The notes under the pieces are model-generated. The model was given only the letters and a program-made list of their open reading frames with translations, searched no databases and had not been told where the DNA came from. Position numbers and translations under genes: made by a program. A stretch of DNA of 64,000 nt, taken from the NCBI GenBank assembly GCA_023213395.1, contig CM041465.1, forward strand, positions 185,263,741 through 185,327,740. Reading direction: 5' to 3'. The stretch comes from Cycas panzhihuaensis. Its lineage: Eukaryota > Cycadophyta. The number at the start of each line of letters is the position of its first letter. The first letter of the stretch is position 1. Below, in pieces: positions 11,071 through 21,424 of this stretch.

Positions 11071-12236
11071 GGAGAGACATGGTGGATGCTAAGCTTTAGT
11101 AATAAAACACCAATAGTAATAAAGGCAACACAGAGACTCGAATAACAAGCGAGCGGTAGCGAAGGGTAGGAGGACCTAGCAATGAGGCTACCCGAGGGGC
11201 GAGAGCAAGTCATCGTATGCTGGGAGTGAGCGAGCAGGCGCCGAGTCCCCAAAAGTTGCTTGGAAGCAAACCATGCCCGGACGGGAGCATTTCCTTTGGA
11301 GGCCGGGAGCGAAAAGGACCGCCGGTGAGTCAGGCGGCGAAAGCAGGCCAAAGCAGTATAAACTCGAGCACGCACGGAGTAGCGCAAAAGCGATGCAAAA
11401 GCGGGCCCTCCAAAAGCGCGACCATGAGCGCCATAAATGCCTTCGGGAAGCAAGAAGGCGTCCATGGAGCACAATGGGCGGCAGGCGAGAAGGAAAAGTG
11501 ACCAGCGACGAGGCGGTCCCAACGATCACGAAGCTAAAAGCTAAGAAGTGCCACCGGCCCCTTTATATAAGGAAAATCAATGAAAACCGGATTCATTTTC
11601 ACCAGCTCTCGTGCGAAACTAGAGCCTTTCCCTTACAACGCGGGCGCCCGGTTTAGAGGCCTTGAGGACAATCCGACCGTCGGATTCGAGCGAGGGACAA
11701 TCCCACGATTCGGAGACGCTATGGCGACCGTCAGACCGGATCCAGTAAGTGGATCCAACGATATCTCAGTCGTTTTAAAGCTTAAAGTTTATTGCTTTTA
11801 AATTAATTTTAATGCATTTTGCGCCCCTCATGGGCAATTAGAGGCCTCTCGGAGTCTGGAACGGACCCGGAAAGAGGCGGGGACCTGGGCATTAGGCGGC
11901 CCACCACAAAAAAATTTTGATTTCCAGGGCCAAAAACCCTTTTTAGAGGGTCGGCCCGTGATCTGCAGACAAGATTGTGATCACGATCTTGGCCGCGGGA
12001 TCGCAGAATCTTTGAGGGCCCAAACTTAGCAGTACCTAAGTTTAGGCGGCAGTGACGTAAAGTTGGAAAACAAAAGCAGGGGCCCCAAATCAGCTCCCGA
12101 ACTCAGAAAAAAATAATTGGGAGATAGCTAGGAGCCTAGGCGACCGCTAGGAGACTAACTTTACCGATTTTCCGGGTTGTGGCGATCACCGCGGTGGATA
12201 ACCGCGAGAATGTCGGCATGCCCATCTTGAATTTGG
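11071..12236. other. Post-integrase spacer of the gypsy element
   Basis: The minus-strand frame upstream of the RNase H motif is open over 11071-11522 and rich in Ser, Arg and Leu, but shows no domain. The rest (11560-12236) is moderately GC-rich and would contain the upstream region or promoter of the antisense plus-strand gene that opens at 12237. No clear TATA box was identified for it. Confidence 0.4.
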
Positions 12237-13960
12237 ATGGAGATGTCGAGGGAGGACAGGCGATCTGAAGAGATGCGGCTGTACAAGGCCAAGACCCCCG
12301 ATTCGCATCGGATCGAGACTCTGGTGGACATAGTGTCGCCTTGGGGCGAGGAGGCATGTATTCCACCTCAGCGGATCGGAGACGTCACCATTACTCCGGA
12401 GGACGTCAGACGGATCCTGGGAGTGCCGGTGACAGGGAGACCCGTGAGGTTGAGGACGCTGCCCAGCACCGAGGCGGCACACAGGCGGCTCAGTTCCTCA
12501 CGGGGGGAACTAGATGGCGTGGAGGAGCCCCCTCCGCAGGTCCTCCCTGTCGAGGATTCCTCGGGTGAGGAAACTTATTTTCTGTGCATTACTGGGATCT
12601 CCGGAGCGTAACTCTGAGAGATCCCGGGAGGATGGGTGGGCCTTGGCCGGTGTGAGGCCGGCGAGAGGATGGATTGGGCGACTCTAGTTGCGGCGAACCT
12701 CGTCGCTCAACTAGATGCTATCAGGAGGTCGGGCAGAGGAGGACTCTCATCTGACACATTCTTGCGGTCTTTGGTTTTGATCATTTTGCGGTGGCACCGC
12801 AGGGGACCGTTCCCCATAGCGAGGTGGGCCCCGATGGTCCACAGTGTGGCGACGAGGTTGAGGAGGAGAGGATCGGCCTCATGTCTGTCGGTCGGCCAGC
12901 GACATCACTGACCTCCTCACCACGGCTGCAGACTCGTGGCGGATCCATACAGGGCGGTGAGGTGGGCGAGCGATGACCCAACAGGAGGAGGAGGAGCACC
13001 CATCGAGGGCGGTGGCAGCGGGGATGATGACAGCGATGATGGGAGAGATGGGCGAGCCCACCACGATCACTGTGGGGCCTTGGCAGACCATCCGGAGCTG
13101 CCGCAGGAGGGGCAGTCCATCAAGAGCTGCGGAGGCAGCAGGCGGCGAGGACCAGAGGCACGGCTCCGGATCGTGAGGAGCTCCGGGCGAGGTCGAGCCG
13201 ATCCGGCTAGGGATGAGGCAGAGGCAGAGGACGTGCCTGAGGATGAGGCACCAGCAGCTGGCGGAGAGCCAGGAGAGGAGGATGTCGCCCGAGCAGAGGG
13301 ACCGGCGGCCACGGCAGGTGAGACCTAACCGCTTCCTTAGTCGTTCGACATCTAGACAGAGCTTTGATTTCGCTTACTTATACGCACTGAAGGGTACACA
13401 CTGACACATGGCATGTTGCATTGGCAGGTGTAGCGGAGGTACAGAGGCTAGTCGAGGCTGCAGTGAGAGAGTTGTTCCCTCGTGTTCTGGAGGGGCAACC
13501 GCCCATCCAGCGTAAGATGCGCCTAGATCGGCAGAGCCTACATGCGGGCGTTCGCCTTGGCGAGTCTGAGACATCTGGCCGCAGAGACCCGTGAGCACAT
13601 GGCATTCCGGCGGTGCAGCCGAGAGCTCGACGCGACCCGAGGCGGCGAGATGAGCTACGAGGACGAGCAGGCGGGCGGGGAGGGGACACAGGATCGGCAC
13701 TCGCCTCGCGGTCTAGAGGCGCCTTAAGGCGTCGGAGGATAGGGGCGAGAGTCGTCGAGGAGGGACTCCGGCGAGAGGACCGCATCCGGTCGCTACGACC
13801 GGTGGTGGCACAGATGGTCTCGAGGTCGGCCGAGCCGGACACACACACACACAGCCACGACTCCCGAGACGGCCTCGGGACGAGGAGAGCGAGGCGGCTT
13901 CGCGGAGGCCTGTGGAGGAGCCTCGCAGGATGTGGTCCCCAGGAGAGGGATCACACAGAC
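12237..13960 (+). pseudogene. Antisense extra gene of the gypsy element: plant-mobile-domain-like N-terminus plus acidic, Gly/Glu-rich region
   Basis: The plus strand, opposite to gag-pol, opens with ATG at 12237 and runs to 12609. Residues about 20-75 (HRIETLVDIV...GDVTITPEDVRRILGVPVTGRPV) resemble the opening of the plant mobile domain (PF10536; the pattern 'GEMTITLEDVALLLGLPVDGRPV' is typical). Further open frames at 12636-12911 (DWATLVAANLVAQLD) and 12936-13328 (Gly-, Asp- and Glu-rich) follow, then a consensus intron and a helical second exon (AEVQRLVEAAVRELFPRVLEG). Frameshifts near 12611 and 13540 separate the pieces and may be sequencing errors or further introns. Plant-mobile-domain genes and antisense extra ORFs between pol and the 3' LTR are known in Tat-branch elements. 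The role is unknown. Assignment rests on a short motif read by eye. Confidence 0.55.
13318..13427 (+). other. Predicted spliceosomal intron in the antisense extra gene
   Basis: The donor CAG|GTGAG at 13318 and the acceptor TTGGCAG|GT ending at 13427 fit plant consensus. A branch-like CTGAC lies at 13401-13405, about 25 bases before the acceptor. Retention would meet TAA four codons into the intron (13326-13328). Removal joins phase 1 to phase 1 and keeps an open helical frame to TGA at 13592. At 110 bp it is of ordinary plant intron size. Prediction only. Confidence 0.55.
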
Positions 13961-14689
13961 CGGGGGATGGGACCCCAGGATCGTGATGCCAGCAGTAGAT
14001 CAGGAGATGCACATATGTATGATTTTGACGGGCAAGCACGGGCCTCCAGGGGGTCATATGTAGGATCACATGATTGTACCCCCCCTGCAAGGATCCCGAC
14101 TTCCCACATACACGATGTACTATGACATTTTTGATATATATATACACATGGGGTAGTTGAAACCCCATTTTGACATGAAATGGCGTGTATCATGTATGAC
14201 AGAGGCAGCATGTATGGTTTACTTTTGTAAATGAATATTTTTGTATGTTGTAAATGTAGATATGTAAATATGTAGATATGTAAATGTATATGTTTTGTTG
14301 TAAAGTTTTGTTGTAGTATGCATGCGTTTCCTTCCATGTATGGCCGTATGTCTAACAGGGGCACACACATCCACCGTGAGCAGAGGTGATCGAGAGGTGT
14401 GAGGTTAGAAGATAGGGCGACATGCACGTCCACAGGGGAGCATAGCGGAATATGCGAAGGAAACGACAAGCACGGAAGGAGGAGTAACGATACTCCACAG
14501 CGTCTAGTTGGGGAATGCCCAAATAGGAGGACAAAGGGGTTCCCAAGAGCAAACGGGAACGCAGGTTCCGTGGGAGGAACCAGAAGACAAAGAAAACAAA
14601 GAAAGAAATCCACCTTAAACCGCCATTCTACCCGAGGTTGGAAAGAATGGGGACAGTCTAAAATGGTAGTTTAAGCTCATTTCGGAGCA
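13961..14689. other. AT-rich 3' region of the antisense gene and spacer to the integrase end
   Basis: 14110-14320 is AT-rich with a (TA)n run near 14132-14142 and several TGTAAATATG/GTAGATATG repeats, resembling a plant 3' untranslated region for the plus-strand gene. 14350-14689 has no recognised content on either strand. An (AC)n run lies just upstream near 13838-13852. Confidence 0.4.
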
Positions 14690-15975
14690 AGGCGAGGAAA
14701 TCACGCGTAGAACTTCTTGAGGAATTTCCCATTGACCGCTTTTTCAAACTCCAGGCCGTCCAAGGTGGCGATCCTATACGCTGTGCCGATTCTTGGTATC
14801 GAGAACGACGAAGGGACCTACCCACTTGGGCCCGGGTGGCCAAGCGATCATAGAGATATTCCAATTTGAGGACATGGTCCCCGTGACACAAAGGGCAGTC
14901 GGAGGCGTTTATCGTATGTCCTTTGAAGACGGGCTTCGAGGCAAGGTTCGCCGTAAGCCGCTAAGCGCTTCTCATCCGTGGCTTGAGGTCGAGGAGGCGG
15001 GCACAGCGAATAGACTCCTCATCGATGAGGCCTCGAAGGAAACCCGAAGAGAAGGAATCTCTACTTCCAACGGGAGTATCGCCTCAGTTCCGTACACTAA
15101 CGAGAATGGGGTCATTCCGGTAGCCGTGCGGATAGAGTCTGAGAAGCCCATAGGCGGAAGGGAGTTGGATATGCCGTCTCTTTGAGACCGGCAGCAGCTT
15201 TCTTCAAAATGCCAATGAGCGCCTTGGTGAAAGACTCGATTTGCCCGTTGGCTTGGGGGTAATAAGGGGATGACGTCTTATGCGAGATTTTGAATTTCTC
15301 GCATAATTCGTCCATCTCCTTATTACAGAAGGGAGTTCCATTATCTGTGATTAGGATGTCCGGGATCCCGGCGACAGATAATGTCTTTGGTAGACGAAGG
15401 TGGCTATCGTCTTACCAGGGGTAGTGGACAGGGGGATTGCCTCCGCCCATTTAGTAAAGTACTCGGTGGCAGTCAGAATAAATTTATGTTGCGCGGAAGA
15501 TGGCGGCGATATAGCCCCAATGAGGTCCAAACCCCACTGCGAGAAAGGCCACGGAGACACGATAGGGTGTAACGCCTCAGAGGGCACGTGGGGGACGTTA
15601 GCGTGTTCCTGACAACGCCGGCATCTAAGGGCACAGGCATGGGCGTCCTTGAATAAGGACGGCCAGTAGTAGCCCATTCGGAGGATCCTTTGGGCCATGG
15701 ATTGACCCCCAAAGTGGCCCCCACAAATGCCATGGTGGCACTCGCGGAGTATTTGGTCCGCTTCGTCAGGAGCGGCCAATGGGCGTAATCCCGTCAAAAG
15801 ATCTCTTGTACAACACCCCGTCTACGAGGAGGTGTTGCCTAGCGGTAGCGCGGACGCGCGACCTAACTTTGTTGCTGGCTTCGGGGCGATATTCTTGCTG
15901 AGTCAAATATCGCACGATGTCGCCATACCACTCGCTATCGGCGAGTGGGTGAGGGAGAGCCTCATGGACGGTCAT
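14690..15975 (-). pseudogene. Integrase of the Tat-like gypsy element
   Basis: Minus strand. The linker with WYGDIVRYL is at about 15917-15943. The zinc-binding region has HH, H and the C-x2-C pair (RCRRCQEHA), in the frame opening at 15797. The catalytic core starts with WGLDLIG (Asp near 15527). The second Asp is in ITDNGTPF (near 15343), and the Glu is in QANGQIESF (near 15237). All three DDE positions are therefore present. The frame is broken near 15350 and again around 15110, each explicable by small indels. The C-terminal part to about 14690 is poorly conserved. The enzyme would insert the cDNA copy into host DNA. No chromodomain was recognised, as expected for the Tat branch. Confidence 0.85.
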
Positions 15976-16699
15976 AATGGACTCATCCGGGAAGGAGTCA
16001 TCGACAGGAGCGCCGCTCGCGTTGGGAATAGCAGCGGCCTAATCGTTCGCCACTACCATTCCTTCTTCGACTTCACATTAATGACTTGCAAGTCGAATTC
16101 TTGAAGCAGATGTTTCAACGTCCGTCCTACATCAAATCCGAACGGGTGAGTAAGTAGCGCAAGGGATCGGATTGTACGATCACCTTGGTCGTATTGCCGA
16201 GCAGGTAATGCCGAAATTTCTTGGTCGCGTGGACCAAGGAGAGGCATTCCTTTTCTACGGAGGATAGTTCGATTCGGTAACGAGAGTGGTGATGAAGTAA
16301 ATGGCCCTTTCGGTTCCGAATCATCCTCCTAGCGAGCATTCGCCCAAGGACTCATCGATTCTTAGAGGTATAAAGGATGAAGGGCCTATCGAAGCGAGGA
16401 GGCGCCAGCGTAGGGGCGGAAATGAGTGCTTCCTTGAGCCCCACGAAGGCCTTTTGGGTCTTATTCGACCAGACAAAAGGAGCTCCTTTCTTCAATAGGT
16501 TTGTGAGAGGTTTGGCGTTTATGGCAAAGTTCGCCAAGAAACGCCTCAGGAAACCAAGTCTACCTAGGAACGACTTAATTTGCCGTTGGGTCCTAGGAGG
16601 CGGCATGTCAAGGATCGCCTTGACCTTTTCCGGGTCGATTTGGATTCCTTGTTGAGACACGAGGAAACCAAGAAGTTTGCAGGTAACAGAAACACACAC
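15976..16699 (-). pseudogene. RT connection and gypsy RNase H of the Tat-like element, first catalytic Asp missing
   Basis: Minus strand. The frame opening at 16699 carries the RT thumb/connection style GFLVSQQGIQIDPEKVKAIL and then reaches FILYTSKNR near 16369. This is where gypsy RNase H usually has its first acidic residue, here Thr-Ser. The next frame gives SSVEKECLSLVHATKKFRHYLLG (Glu present) and IVQSDPLRYLLTR (Asp present). It then runs through EFDLQVINVKSKK directly into the integrase linker. There is therefore no room for, and no sign of, a second RNase H domain between this one and the integrase. Loss of the first Asp is known in Tat elements that carry an additional RNase H. Confidence 0.8.
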
Positions 16700-17466
16700 T
16701 TTAGCGGGTTTAGGCTAACCTGGTACTTACGGCATCTTGCGAAGATGGCGCGTAAGTCGGAGGGGTGATGGGCTCTGGCGCGAGAGAGACCCATCATATC
16801 GTCCATGAAGACCTCCATCGTGTTGTTGATGAGGTCGTGGAAGATAAAATGCATGGCTCTCTGATAGGTAGCCCCTGCATTTTTAAGGCCAAAGGGCATT
16901 GCCTTGTAGGCAAAGACACCCCATGGCGTGGTGAAGGCCGTCTTGTGACGGTCTTCGGGAGAGATTTGGATTTGGTTGTAGCCGGAGAAGCCGTCCATCA
17001 AGGACATAACTTCGAACCCGGCCGTACGATCGATTATCTGATCAATGAAAGGGAGAGGAAAGTTGTCCTTAGGACAGGCATTGTTTATGTCGCGAAAATC
17101 GACACAAATACGGATGGTCCCGTTCTTTTTGGCAACGGGAACGATGTTCGATACCCACTTGGGGTAATCGATAGAGGAAATGAGTCCCGCCTCCAAAAGC
17201 TTCTCGACTTCCATCTTAACGGCAGCCGAAAGCTTAGGGTGAAGGGGACGCTGCTTCTGACGCACGGGACGCGCTGGCCGTGAGGGTTGTGGGTTGTGCG
17301 TGACGATGGAGGGGCTAATGCCCTTCATGTCCGAGTATTCCCACGCGAACACATCGCGGAATTCCCGGAACAGGAGGGTGTATTCCCTCACCTCGTCAGG
17401 TACACTGGCTCCTACCTTGATGACCCCGTCCCGAGCAAGGACTATGTCTGGGCTGCCCCCATGCAC
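16700..17466 (-). pseudogene. Reverse transcriptase of the Tat-like gypsy element
   Basis: Minus-strand frame opening at 17466, about 250 residues before the RNase H region. In order: a conserved ACPKDNFPLPFIDQ block, SLMDGFSGYNQI with the first catalytic Asp near 16995, TPWGVFAYKAMPFGLKNAGA, and the active-site box VFMDDMM with the Asp pair near 16800. The frame is uninterrupted over these motifs and the catalytic triad is intact, so this is the best-preserved part of the element. The lineage style (NAGATYQRAM, FHDLI) is Athila/Tat. Upstream it connects to the Pro/acid-rich linker that overlaps the frame start, which indicates a frameshift between protease and RT rather than a real start codon here. 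Confidence 0.9.
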
Positions 17467-18308
17467 ATGGCATTCCCCTCCTCGAAATGGAGGGGGGCGA
17501 GATCAACCGGAAGGGAGGAAACGGGAGAGGGGATTGGGTCAGCTAACGGGGACCCAATCGCTAAGACCTTCTGGTGGCCAAGCTTGTGATGACCAGGAGG
17601 CAAACTCGGCGTGGAACCGGCTAAGTGTTCCAGCAAAGCCTCGTCGTCTTCGAAGTAGTCCACTCCATCGAGGACCTGACTTCGAAAGGGCGAGGCGAAG
17701 GATGGCGCGGGAGCGATAGGACCGGCATGGCCTGAAGACTGCCCGTCATCCACAAGAGAGCCTGAAGGAGAAAGAGGGATAGGTTCCTCGTAAAAAGCAA
17801 GAGGAAAACCCTCAACATCATCATCACCTGCGGGGGGTGATGGGACGGAAGAGCTCGGGGTGTGAAGGTCAACATGCGCAATGTCATGTGACGCGTGAAA
17901 GTGACCCGGCTCGTCAGCAAAAGGGGTTATAGGAGCACGCCTAGGACTAGGAAGGTGCCCCGCACAAGCGCGGAGGAGCGAAACCAGGTGAGGAAGGTTT
18001 CCCCCCTCGCTATGGGACTCGCCGTCGCCAAACACGGCGAGGTACCCATAGCTGCCGACGCTGATAGGGGCAAAAGCAGCGTCAACGGAGAGAGGAAGGC
18101 GTGGGGCCTTCTTCTCAAGAGGGATCGGGAATTCCGATGGAGCAAGCTGAGACATAGTCAGAAGGGCGTTTGTTTCCCTTCGTATGCCCATAGCTTGCAC
18201 AGGCAGAAGCCTAGCTGGCTTGGCGAGCGATCGCTCGCGGAGGACAACCTTCATTTGTCCGTTGTGAACAAATTTGAGTTGCCCCCAAGTGGAACACCTG
18301 ACTCCCAT
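17467..18308 (-). pseudogene. Protease-RT linker of the Tat-like element
   Basis: A minus-strand frame of 288 codons opens at 18308 and ends at 17442, overlapping the RT frame start. It is rich in Pro, Ser, Asp and Glu (for example AGDDDVEGFPLAF and DYFEDDEALLEHL) with no recognised domain. It would link protease to RT in the polyprotein. Similar low-conservation spacers occur in Tat elements. The overlap at the 17450-17466 end points to a single-base frame break. Confidence 0.6.
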
Positions 18309-19122
18309 CGGGTCGAGCCATGGACGTCCCGTAGCGTGTTGTAGTCAACATCGACATCGAGGGGCGGCGATGCCGGTAACGCAAATCTTATCCTCGAGGG
18401 TAAGGGTATCGAGGCAGACCCCAAAGGAGTCTTCTGATGCAGTCATAACTGACGGCGCCATGGAGCAGGTTCCAGCGCGAAACGCCATGCTCTTGCATAA
18501 CGCGCAAGGGCATGGCATTGTCGCAAGTACCGTTGTCCACGACGGTCCTCCGCAGCTGCACCTGGAGTGTCGATCGTGATGGTAAAGGGAAGTTCCATCG
18601 TTCCCTTCCACCGGATGGGGGAAGATCTCGGGGATCAAAGGAAATCATGGGCCCATCGCTTGGGGTCGTACCCAAGGTATGAACGGATGCATCGTTCGAC
18701 CCGAGAGCTTCCAAGAGGAGCGCTCGTTGCTCCGGGCAACTTCTCAAGACATCCATAATGGACATCCCGGCAGCCACGGTAAGGAGCTCCTCGACTACGG
18801 AGAAAGGCTTACCCCTCCCTGTGGGTTGGGTAAGGGCTCTCCTAAAGTCGAATCGCCCGGGGCGTACGGGAATGGTCTTGGGAAGTGCGGGAATCTCTGG
18901 AGGAGTGTTCTCCGGAGGAGGATCAAACTGCGAGGTAGACGCGGAGGGACCCGCCGCCTCTCTCGCGGCTTGGGACCGAGTCAACGCGTAGAGGGGAGTG
19001 GTCTCAAGCATCTGGATCACCTTCTTTCCCTTGTTACGGGACCGTGGAGGTGACGGAGCGCGGCGGTCAGGAGATCGCGAAGGGGAAGGTGACCTTTGCA
19101 CGCCCTTCCCCTTACCACGCAA
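18309..19122 (-). pseudogene. Aspartic protease region of the Tat-like element
   Basis: The minus-strand frame opening at 19122 starts with a basic, Ser/Arg/Pro-rich stretch, then carries TVVDNGTCDNAMPLRVM near 18540-18490 in the place of the usual V-D-[ST]-G-[AS] active site of gypsy proteases. The D-N-G triad departs from D-S/T-G and would probably impair catalysis if real. The neighbouring sequence is CG-rich, so a base-calling error is possible. The protease would cut the polyprotein. It lies in the expected place between gag and RT. Confidence 0.65.
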
Positions 19123-21013
19123 AGGGCGGGGATCGGGAGACCTATCCCGATAGGTTGTTCCTTCTTTGGACGTCGCGACCCGCTCCCCATGCTTGGGAAT
19201 GGGTCTCTATGAACGGCGATCGAGATTAGGCCTCGATGCTCGCCTCGGGAGGCAGTCGCGTGAGTGCTGGGTGACGCGTGGGCGCTGTGCCCGGCAACGC
19301 ACATCGTCATGGAAACACTCCCCGTGGATGGAACACCACCTCTTCTCAAGGGGAGGTTCTCCTCCTTGCTTGAGAAGGTTGGGCGTTACCTTTGGGGGCA
19401 TCGCCGGGAGGTTCTTTGGACAGTTTATGGGAAGTGGGCGATGAAGGAGGTTGGAGTTTTAGCTCCTTCATCGTGCTCGAACGAGCGAATGGCGGAGGTA
19501 AGCGGATCTAGGGTCCTCTCGGTCGGGTGAGAGGTGGTCCCTAGCCGTGAAGGTTTGGTTTCCTTCATAGGAAGAGGCGCCTCAGCGGCGTTGCGAGGGC
19601 CTAGGAGGTTTCTTGAGTCCTTGGATCTCAATGGCCTCAAAGCTAAACACCTCGTGATGGCGGTCGCACGTGGTCGCCCCCATCTTGAGGACCTCCACGT
19701 GCACCTCGTGACGGCGCATTGACAAACAGACCCATCTTCAACTCCTCAGGCAATGTGGCCTTGGTCGAATGAAGAAGGTCGTGAAAACGTCGCACAAAGT
19801 CACGATTCATCTCATCGTGACCTTGTTTGAGCGACAGAAGCGCCTTCATTCCGCTTTCGAATGGACGGGCTACGTCAAAGTAGTTGACGAACTCGTCCAC
19901 TAGCTGCTGGAATGAGGAAATCGAATGAGCAGGAAGGCGGTAGAACCACTTGATGGCGTCGCCCTGCAAGGACCGCGAGAAGAGCTTCATCAAGATATGG
20001 TCGTAGGCCCAATAGTCGATGCACGCCATGGAAAAGTCGCACATGTTCGGTTGGGTCTTGCGACGAAGTCCGCCAAATTTGGGGACTTCGGAGGATGAGG
20101 CGGCAAGTTTGTTCTCAACGCCTCGGACGGACAAGGCGTCGACCTATAGTCCACGAAAGGGCGTGCCCTTGCTCAGGCTAAAGGATCGACAACCCAAAAG
20201 GAACGGATGGGGTGCGGTCCCATCCCTCCTTGAGGAAACACCCCTTGTGGGAAGGGGTCCGGGTAGACATTCTGGAAAGGAGGAGCGCTCCCTGTCTTGG
20301 CAGCCGACGCAGTCGCCCAGGCGTTAAGCTTGAAATGGTGAGGGACCGGGTTTGCCCATATGGGCCACCGTAGGTGGCGCGACCCCATATGGGTGCAGGT
20401 CCACTCCATAGGCAGGAGATGGTTTCCCTTGCCCACCCCCCAAGGCCGTGACGTAGCACAGGGGCACGTAAAGAGAAGGACCACCAACCGGGTTCTGGAC
20501 GTATGTAGGAGTGGGTCCTACATGGCTAGCGGCGGCGGCGCTAGTAGGGCCTCGAGGCCTACTAAGGAACGCGTGCGCCACGTTCGATGGTGGCACGTGC
20601 GTTTGGCTCGAACACGGCATGCTAACCCCGAGTTGAGGGAAAGACCGCAGCTGCGCCGCGGGTCCCGAGGAAGTGGGACCACGACTAGGGGCGGCAGGTG
20701 CAACACTCGCCTTAGGAGCCGGGGTAGACACGGCATAGGACGTGTGCGTGCGGGCGGAAGCATCAATCGTCGTAGACGACGTGGGCACGGATGAGGAAGA
20801 TGCCACGTTGCGTAGCATTTCCGTAAACCATCTAGGAGGCGGTTGGCGTGAATCGCCGAAAGTACTGCAGCGCCTCATTGCGTCGGCGGGAGGGGTATCC
20901 TCATAGCCATACGAGGTCGAAGGGACTTCGAAAGTAGGAGATCCCTCAGGGCGCTCCTCGTAAGGCTCGCCCGGTGGGGTGGCGGGTCCCACAGTAGCCG
21001 GATCTTCTTTCAC
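19123..21013 (-). pseudogene. Gag of the Tat-like gypsy element
   Basis: Minus strand. A 229-codon frame opening at 21013 is Pro/Ser/Ala-rich (gag N-terminal region). The frame opening at 20134 holds the retrotransposon gag core (SLQGDAIKWFYRLPAHSISS, then LVDEFVNYF, then a LKQGHDEMNRDFVRRFHDL block). Near 19320-19350 RWCSIHGECFHDDVRC resembles the zinc-knuckle-like motif of Tat gag. These lie in different frames, so at least two frame breaks are present. Gag forms the virus-like particle that packages the RNA. Confidence 0.8.
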
Positions 21014-21424
21014 GCATGAGCGGAAGGCTCAAAATCTTGGGGTGGAAATGGTCATCGTGGTAATAGATGGAATCCTCGCCCTCACGGTGGATTCCGGAGC
21101 AGACGAAGGGAACTCTTGAGTTCCGAAGTCATGGCGTAAGGCCCAATCGGACGGGTAACCTTCCATTCTTAAAGCGGGGTTCGACGATGGAATGGAACGC
21201 GACGATTGGTCTTAACTGGCGGCAAACCCATAGCCAGCGAAAGCGTCGTATGCAACGCCTCCGCGGCGTTGTTAGAAAAACGAAAAGGAAAAGAAAAGAA
21301 AGACCGCAAACCCGCTGGGGTTGCCCAACTCAACACAGAATGCGCACCTACCTAAAGGCAAGAGCACCAACACGAAGGGGAGGCGGATCTAGCTCCCTTC
21401 TTGGCGGTCAGTATGGTCGCCAAA
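21014..21424 (-). other. Leader and candidate primer binding site of the gypsy element
   Basis: In element orientation the 5' LTR ends near 21425 and is followed by TTTGGCGACCATACTGACCG, resembling the TTTGGCG-type primer binding sites of Tat elements. About 400 bp of leader precede the first gag frame. The tRNA cannot be named with confidence. A plus-strand frame here is a shadow. Confidence 0.5.

Noticed and set aside
13378-13848. 156-codon minus-strand frame opposite the antisense gene
   Set aside because: Ser/Arg/Pro-rich shadow of the GC-rich plus-strand exon. No motif, and the plus strand has splice signals and a helical frame.
20360-20794. 144-codon plus-strand frame
   Set aside because: Shadow of the Pro/Ser-rich gag frame on the minus strand. 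Arg-rich composition is typical of such shadows.
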